DNA of 64,000 nucleotides from DAOTWC01 sp048499435 (GTDB lineage Bacteria; Chloroflexota; Anaerolineae; Aggregatilineales; Phototrophicaceae), in assembly GCA_048499435.1 (NCBI GenBank), contig JASNZW010000009.1:62001-126000 (forward strand), read 5' to 3'. Both the position numbers and the translations under genes were made by a program. The notes beneath the pieces were generated by a model, which made no database searches, was not told the DNA's origin, and was given only the letters and a program-made list of their open reading frames with translations. Positions 59,701 through 64,000 of this stretch are shown piece by piece (within the stretch, counting starts at the first letter, position 1; each line of letters starts with the position of its first letter).

Positions 59701-62700
59701 AACGCGGCGGTGGCGGCGGCGGGCGGCATCCCCGCCGATTCGTGCGGGCCGTCCCCCTGGCTGTCGCTCGCCGTTGACAATACGGACGTGGTCTTTGACT
59801 GCGACAGCTTCACCAGCCCCGCCCCGGTGCTCAGCGCCAGCGCGAACTACCCCTTCACGATCAGCATGGACAACGGCAACGGCCTGCCGCTGAACTACAC
59901 CTGGGTGCTGGTTGGCCCCGGCACGACCGAGCGCGCGCTGGGCACGTACACCGGCCTCACCGGCAACGGCACGCTGGCCTTCCCCCCGCCCCCATCAACC
60001 GGCTTCCCCGGCGCGGCCTTCGGCCCGGTGGACGATTACACGGTCCGCGTGGACGTCAGCTCCAGCGCGTCGGGCGTGACCTACACCTGCTCGATGGCGC
60101 GGCCGCTGACGGTGGGCACGCTCAACGTCAGCTACAGCTTCCTCGACAGCGGCGGCGGCGCGGTGAACGCCAGCGCCGTTGAAGTCGGGCGCGAGATCTG
60201 CTTCACCAACGGCTCGTCCACCAGTCACGGCGGCATTGACGCCATGACCTACAACTGGAACTTCGGCACAACCAACAACTCGCTCGGCGTCGCCACGCAG
60301 GCCGGGCAGAACCCGTCGCCGGCCTGCTTCAGCTTCACGCAGCCCAGCGGCCCCGGCGGCTACACCGTCACGCTCACCGGCGAGGCGCTGGACCTCAACG
60401 GCGTGCCCAACGGGCGCACGGCGTCGTACAACATCACGTTCTACGTCTACGGCACGCAGAGCATCGCCATCGACCGCAGCAGCGAGCAGTTCGCGCCCAC
60501 CACCATGAGCTTTACGCCGATCGGCGTCAACATCACCAACGGCTACTCGTGGCTGTTCGAGCAGTGGGACGGCGCGGCCTGGGTCAACTTCCCCAACAAC
60601 ACCAAAACCGGCCCCGGCACGGTCAACCAGTTCTTCGGCACCCCTGGCCGCTACCGCGCCACCGTCAGTGGCTCTGGCCCGCTGGGCGTCACAACCGCCC
60701 AGGCTGAGTTCGAGCTGCTGGCGCTGACCAGCATCCGCGCGGCCTTCACGCCCGCGCCTTACGGCGGCATGGCCCCGCTCAACGTCTGCTTTACCGACCG
60801 CAGCGCCAGCAGCGCGCCGATCACCAGTTGGGCATGGGACTTCGACAACGACGGCACGGTGGACAGCACGGCGCAGAACCCCTGCACCACCTACACCGCC
60901 GGCGGCACGTCCTACACCGTCACGCTGAACATCACCAACGCCAACGGCCAGACCGCCACCGCGACCAACGTCGTGCGCACCTACCGCGACTGGGAAAGCA
61001 GCGCCTCGTTCAGCATCACGCCGCAGGGCGCGGGCCGCTACTGCTTCACCGCCAACATCACCGGCGTGACGCTGCTCGGCTGGAACTTCGGCGACGGCAC
61101 GACCGGCGGGCCGACCTCGCCCATCTGCACCACCTACGGCGCGTCCGGCACGTATGTCGTCAGCATGGAGATCCGCAACCCCACGACCGGCGAGACCGGC
61201 ACGATCCAGCGCGGCCTTGATGTGGTCCTGGGCGGCGGCCCCGCGCCAAGCCTGAGCGTCACCGCCACCTGCTCCGCTGACCGCACCGCCACCTTCCGCG
61301 TCACCAACAGCGGCGGCGCGATGACCGTCGCCGACATCGTGACCGTGCGCGACGTGAACGGCAGCGTTATCCGCACCGAGAGCCTGCTGCTGGCCGCCGG
61401 CAGCTTCCGCGATATCATCCTGACCGATATGGACGGGCCGGTCACGCTCACCACGCTCGACAGCGCCCTCAGCGTTTCGACCGGCTGCAGCTACCGCCCG
61501 GTTATCAGCGTCGCGCCGGCGTGCGGCGCGGGCAGCCTGCCGGTGTTCACCGTCAGCAACGCCCGCCCCACCGACGGCCCGATGGCCGCGCCGCAGCCCT
61601 TCACCATCACCAACAGCGGCGGCAGCACCGTTCTCAGCGGCAGCTTCGAGCTGACGCTGGGCGAAACATCAGAGGCGTTCAGCGTGCCCGCCGGCAGCAA
61701 CCCCTACGACACCTACACCTTCAACAGCAGCGGCGCGGTCGGCACGTTCGCCGTCAGCCAGGGCTGCGCGGCGCAGCCCACCTTCACCGTCACCAGCCAG
61801 TGTGTCGCCGGCGACCCGGTGTTCACCGTCACCAACACCAGCGCGAACCCGATGGTCGTCGCGCAGGCCTTCACGATCACCGGCAGCGCCGTCGGCGATG
61901 TCACTCCCGCCCCCGGCACGTTCCAACTGGCGGCGGGCGCGGCGGCCAGCTTCACGCTGATCGGCCTGGACCCCTACGACGACTACACCTTCACGACGTC
62001 CGGCTTCGCCGGTTCAGCGACCGAAACCCGCTCGTGCGGCGCGCCCGCGCTGACCGTGACCTCGGCCTGCGCCAGCCCGCTGGTGTTCACCGTCACCAAC
62101 AGCGGCGCGAACATGCTGCTGCCGCAGACGTTCACCATCACCGACGGCAGCGGCGCTGACGTCACCCCGGCCCCCGGCACGTTCAACCTGACGGCGGGCG
62201 GCACGGCCAGCTTTACGCTGACCGGCCTGGACCCCTACGCCGGCTACACCTTCGCTTCCAGCGGCTTCGCCGGCACGCTCAACCTGACGCAGGACTGCGC
62301 CCGGCCCGCGCTGGCCGCCGTCTCAAGCTGCACCGACCCGCTGGTGTTCACCGTGACCAACAGCGGCGGCGACATGCTGGCCGCGCAGCCCTACACCGTG
62401 CGCGCTGCCGGCGGCGCGCCGCTGGCCAGCGGCGCGCTCAACCTGGCCGGCGGGGCCAGCCAGACGATCACGCTCACGGGCATCAGCCCCTACGGCGGGC
62501 GCACGCTGGAAACGGCCGGCTTCGCCGGGGCGTTCAGCCAGACGCAGACCTGCGCCGCGCCGCGCCTGGTCGTCCGGGGCGACTGCGCCACCAGCCCGGC
62601 GTCCTTCACCGTCATCAACAACGGCGGCGACATGCTGCTGGACCAGCCGTTCACGCTCATCCAGAACGGCGGGGCCGACATCACACCGCCGCCCGGCATG

Positions 62701-64000
62701 TTCAGCCTGAACCGCGGCGACTCGCTGCTGATCTCAGTGCCGCCGACCGCCGACATGGACGCGGGCGTGGTGTTCGCCACCGCGCGCTTTGAGGCGACAG
62801 CCGCGCTCACCCTCATCTGCCCCAGCAGCAGCCCGCTGACGCCAACGCCCACCGCCCCCGGCGGCCCGGCGGTCGCGGATAACGCGCCGCGCGCCGACGG
62901 CCTGGGCGCGGGCGTGTTCGCGCTGTCGCTGCCCGCCCTCACCGGCAGCGGCGACACCTTCAGCGGCCCGACCTGCGGCGTAAGCTGCCCGGTGTGGCGC
63001 GTCTACCACAGCGACGACACCGGCGACTGGGAAATCTACCGCCTCGACGGCGCGCTGGACGGCCAGACGCAGCGCACGAACCTCTCGCACGGGCCAGGGG
63101 CCAGCGATATGTCGCCCAGCCGCTCGCCTGACGCGCGCTGGATCGCCTTCACCAGCAACCGCGACAGCGTCGCGGGCCAGCCAGAAAACTGGGAAATCTA
63201 CATCGCCAGCGCCAGCGGCGACCCGGCCAGCGTCCGGCGCGTGACGCACAACACCTTCGCGCTGGACACCAACCCGGCCTGGGGGCCAAACAACGCCGTC
63301 GTCTACCAGACAACCCGCCACGGCAACTGGGAGCTGTACCTGGTTGACATGGAAACGGGCCGCGAATACCGCCTGACCGACAGCGCCTGGAACGAGATCA
63401 ACCCGGTGTGGTCGCCCGACGGCAGCCGCGTCGCCTTCCAGAGCGACCGTGACGGCCGCTGGCACATCTACGTGCTGGACCTGGCGGCGCGCAGCATCAC
63501 GCAGCTCACCGACGACACCCCCGCCGCGCCGCGCTACGACGTGGACCCGCAGTTCGCGCCGGACGGCAGCCGCATCGCCTTCCGCCGCTACGAGCAGCCC
63601 GGCGGCCGCAGCACACTGATGCTGATGGACGCCGACGGCCAGCGCGCGCGCGCCATCACCGCGCCCGACATGGACGCCACCAACCAGGCGTGGTCGCCCT
63701 CTGGCCGGCTGATCGCCTTCCAGGCCGTGCGCGCCGGCCAGCTTGACGTGTACGTGTACGACACGGCCAGCGGCCAGACGCGCCAGCTCACCGACAGCGC
63801 CATCCCGGACTACGCGCCGACCTGGCTGTGCGGTGACGACATCGTTGTGTTCACGTCGGACGTCTCTGGCAGCCCGGACATCTACGAAGCCCCGGCCCTG
63901 CCGGTGGACGCGCCCGCTGTGGACGTGGCCGCCGAGGCCGAGCGCCTGACGTTCGAGCCGGCCAACGACATCTACCCGCAGAACATGCCGCCGAAAGAGT
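56719..64000 (+). CDS. Giant secreted PKD-domain and beta-propeller protein, 3' end missing
   Basis: The frame stays open from the ATG at 56719 to the end of the window (over 2,420 codons). A signal peptide (LTVTLLLVILLLALPGSAAL) is followed by a Thr/Pro stretch and four 15-residue repeats of DAPPEATAEPTAPAT. Next come many PKD-like domains, recognised by ITSWEWDLGDGSPP, ITSWSWDFDGDGVEDSSERN, ITSWAWDFDNDGTVDSTAQN and LGWNFGDGTTGGP. From about 61.2 kb there are six or so 75-residue repeats containing VFTVTNSGG and FTLTGLDPYDDYTFTTSGFA-like segments. From about 62.98 kb a TolB/PD40 propeller begins (DWEIYRLDGALDGQTQRTNL, SPDARWIAFTSNRD, AVVYQTTRHGNWELYLVD). It is a cell-surface or matrix protein; its precise function is unknown. 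Confidence 0.85.
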   Translation, partial: MKLSRQSRSARHAQRRSTLTVTLLLVILLLALPGSAALRAQESPTPTATAAAGATDTPTDPPPAITSTVTLTSPPPSATDAPPEATAEPTAPATDAPPEATAEPTAPATDAPPEATAEPTATATDAPPEATAEPTAPATDAGAPQQSPQTSCRLEISDQGDSNPYTFRFTAISAGPPTTTFTYGWNMGNGTTFGDLAVVDYTYPTAGSFIITLTCTPSTGAPFVLTGTVLVTSNPIAAFDLLPGSVVIGLPPFTISTLNRSSGGSLSYQWVINTSSDPLAPGIYTATTENISYTFPGYGSYWFHLFATDLAGTTVIASQQLTLQEPPPLARFDMTPTDGLSPLTVTFAGVDQGGGPITSWEWDLGDGSPPQTFATNAPFTYTYTIDPLAYPSGRTFIVRLRYTGPGGFGEFAREVGVYPASEPVDARFSWQIQGNAGGGLVTVCFTNLSAGPWVNSYWDWEDDGVYDLQTTDSIVCRDFPEGPRVVRLWVADSMAATPAAPSGATSDAAENVSVVAAPVASFTAAPGTTITWGDLISFTDTSTGTITSWSWDFDGDGVEDSSERNPANIALGQTVGALGGNTIRLTVTGPGGSSYAEMLIVVARRAITCAISGPALVVPNVGVQTYTGAVSDLQGRAVSYTWRVTGTDSVPPNTLPLEVTGGPAAAVSSLPLDFAAFGPGTFVITLDAQTADGASCSATQTVTHNWRPLVCQMLTNPALPSPHYPSTTSYNFTVDTANLNLDGRAISSIRWAVNGTAQPAADDQPTFARQWLSPTTETIRYDIEVNNGDGTTSSCYEEVPVTVQSWPALTCDNLTGTFSPQPITPDNPTRTYTYTAAVGGAAGRTVTYTWTVAGGTITSTNPRVNNPNATVQWNAAAGSFPPAPTDESIAYTAQVTNPDGTTDSCNRSQAIGVTVNRLVCNTPTGDVNPVVGETENYSPALVNGYGRPVTLAWEFQTYNTVTSTWENVTPAPNLTANPFSYQFLIPDAQYRLRYNAAVAAAGGIPADSCGPSPWLSLAVDNTDVVFDCDSFTSPAPVLSASANYPFTISMDNGNGLPLNYTWVLVGPGTTERALGTYTGLTGNGTLAFPPPPSTGFPGAAFGPVDDYTVRVDVSSSASGVTYTCSMARPLTVGTLNVSYSFLDSGGGAVNASAVEVGREICFTNGSSTSHGGIDAMTYNWNFGTTNNSLGVATQAGQNPSPACFSFTQPSGPGGYTVTLTGEALDLNGVPNGRTASYNITFYVYGTQSIAIDRSSEQFAPTTMSFTPIGVNITNGYSWLFEQWDGAAWVNFPNNTKTGPGTVNQFFGTPGRYRATVSGSGPLGVTTAQAEFELLALTSIRAAFTPAPYGGMAPLNVCFTDRSASSAPITSWAWDFDNDGTVDSTAQNPCTTYTAGGTSYTVTLNITNANGQTATATNVVRTYRDWESSASFSITPQGAGRYCFTANITGVTLLGWNFGDGTTGGPTSPICTTYGASGTYVVSMEIRNPTTGETGTIQRGLDVVLGGGPAPSLSVTATCSADRTATFRVTNSGGAMTVADIVTVRDVNGSVIRTESLLLAAGSFRDIILTDMDGPVTLTTLDSALSVSTGCSYRPVISVAPACGAGSLPVFTVSNARPTDGPMAAPQPFTITNSGGSTVLSGSFELTLGETSEAFSVPAGSNPYDTYTFNSSGAVGTFAVSQGCAAQPTFTVTSQCVAGDPVFTVTNTSANPMVVAQAFTITGSAVGDVTPAPGTFQLAAGAAASFTLIGLDPYDDYTFTTSGFAGSATETRSCGAPALTVTSACASPLVFTVTNSGANMLLPQTFTITDGSGADVTPAPGTFNLTAGGTASFTLTGLDPYAGYTFASSGFAGTLNLTQDCARPALAAVSSCTDPLVFTVTNSGGDMLAAQPYTVRAAGGAPLASGALNLAGGASQTITLTGISPYGGRTLETAGFAGAFSQTQTCAAPRLVVRGDCATSPASFTVINNGGDMLLDQPFTLIQNGGADITPPPGMFSLNRGDSLLISVPPTADMDAGVVFATARFEATAALTLICPSSSPLTPTPTAPGGPAVADNAPRADGLGAGVFALSLPALTGSGDTFSGPTCGVSCPVWRVYHSDDTGDWEIYRLDGALDGQTQRTNLSHGPGASDMSPSRSPDARWIAFTSNRDSVAGQPENWEIYIASASGDPASVRRVTHNTFALDTNPAWGPNNAVVYQTTRHGNWELYLVDMETGREYRLTDSAWNEINPVWSPDGSRVAFQSDRDGRWHIYVLDLAARSITQLTDDTPAAPRYDVDPQFAPDGSRIAFRRYEQPGGRSTLMLMDADGQRARAITAPDMDATNQAWSPSGRLIAFQAVRAGQLDVYVYDTASGQTRQLTDSAIPDYAPTWLCGDDIVVFTSDVSGSPDIYEAPALPVDAPAVDVAAEAERLTFEPANDIYPQNMPPKE
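56956..57135 (+). repeat. Four 45-base tandem repeats inside the PKD gene
   Basis: Units start at 56956, 57001, 57046 and 57091 and differ by only a few bases, encoding DAPPEATAEPTAPAT. High identity suggests recent expansion or gene conversion; copy number may vary between strains. Confidence 0.88.

Overview
The window is GC-rich bacterial DNA, densely coding, with almost every intergenic gap filled by one family of short palindromic repeats. The gene mix suggests a filamentous or free-living Chloroflexota of the Anaerolineae type: a TIR protein of the kind usually fused to WD40 repeats, secreted proteins with Pro/Thr-rich stalks, SH3b and PKD domains, a multihaem cytochrome, MenA, amylosucrase and a PHAX-like domain protein. 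The phylum is inferred from gene content and style; there is no rRNA or tRNA gene in the window to fix it.

Layout. 1-5.0 kb: 3' part of mtnA, a RACo-type corrinoid-protein reactivator, a small unknown gene and a GHMP sugar kinase. 6-11.2 kb: a secreted ten-haem cytochrome built from two five-haem halves, then a fused ADP-forming acyl-CoA synthetase/GNAT protein. 11.6-20.5 kb: a SIS-domain sugar-phosphate enzyme, a protein with a PHAX-type RNA-binding domain, two tandem CBS-pair genes, a CoA-transferase, and an operon of unknown gene, RDD membrane protein and amylosucrase. 21.1-24.3 kb: an unrecognised operon with two paralogous small proteins and a long coiled-coil protein. 24.6-26.7 kb: a small membrane protein, then a partial duplication of its 5' region joined abruptly to a foreign-looking segment (phytanoyl-CoA dioxygenase plus a urocanase stub). 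26.7-33.7 kb: MenA, a NitT/TauT-type ABC transporter whose binding-protein gene is separated from its ATPase and permease by repeats and a DUF559 nuclease gene, and a divergent two-component pair. 34-39.2 kb: EthD-like protein, a carbohydrate ABC importer and ribokinase. 39.4-45.2 kb: a surface polysaccharide operon (flippase, three glycosyltransferases, Wzy-like polymerase).

46.9-52.5 kb looks like a plasmid-type replication and partition block: a small winged-helix-like protein, ParA, ParB with candidate parS palindromes, a structured leader RNA ending in a terminator-like hairpin, and a primase-polymerase protein. It is followed by a TIR receptor-like protein with an extracellular beta-helix and two SH3b domains (52.7-55.5 kb), and by the first 7.3 kb of a giant secreted PKD/beta-propeller protein that runs off the window.

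The best leads for new biology are the PHAX-domain protein, the transmembrane TIR/beta-helix protein, the leader RNA before the primase-polymerase gene with the parS-like sites beside parB, the paralogue/coiled-coil operon at 21.5-24.3 kb, and the repeat family with its embedded DUF559 nuclease gene.
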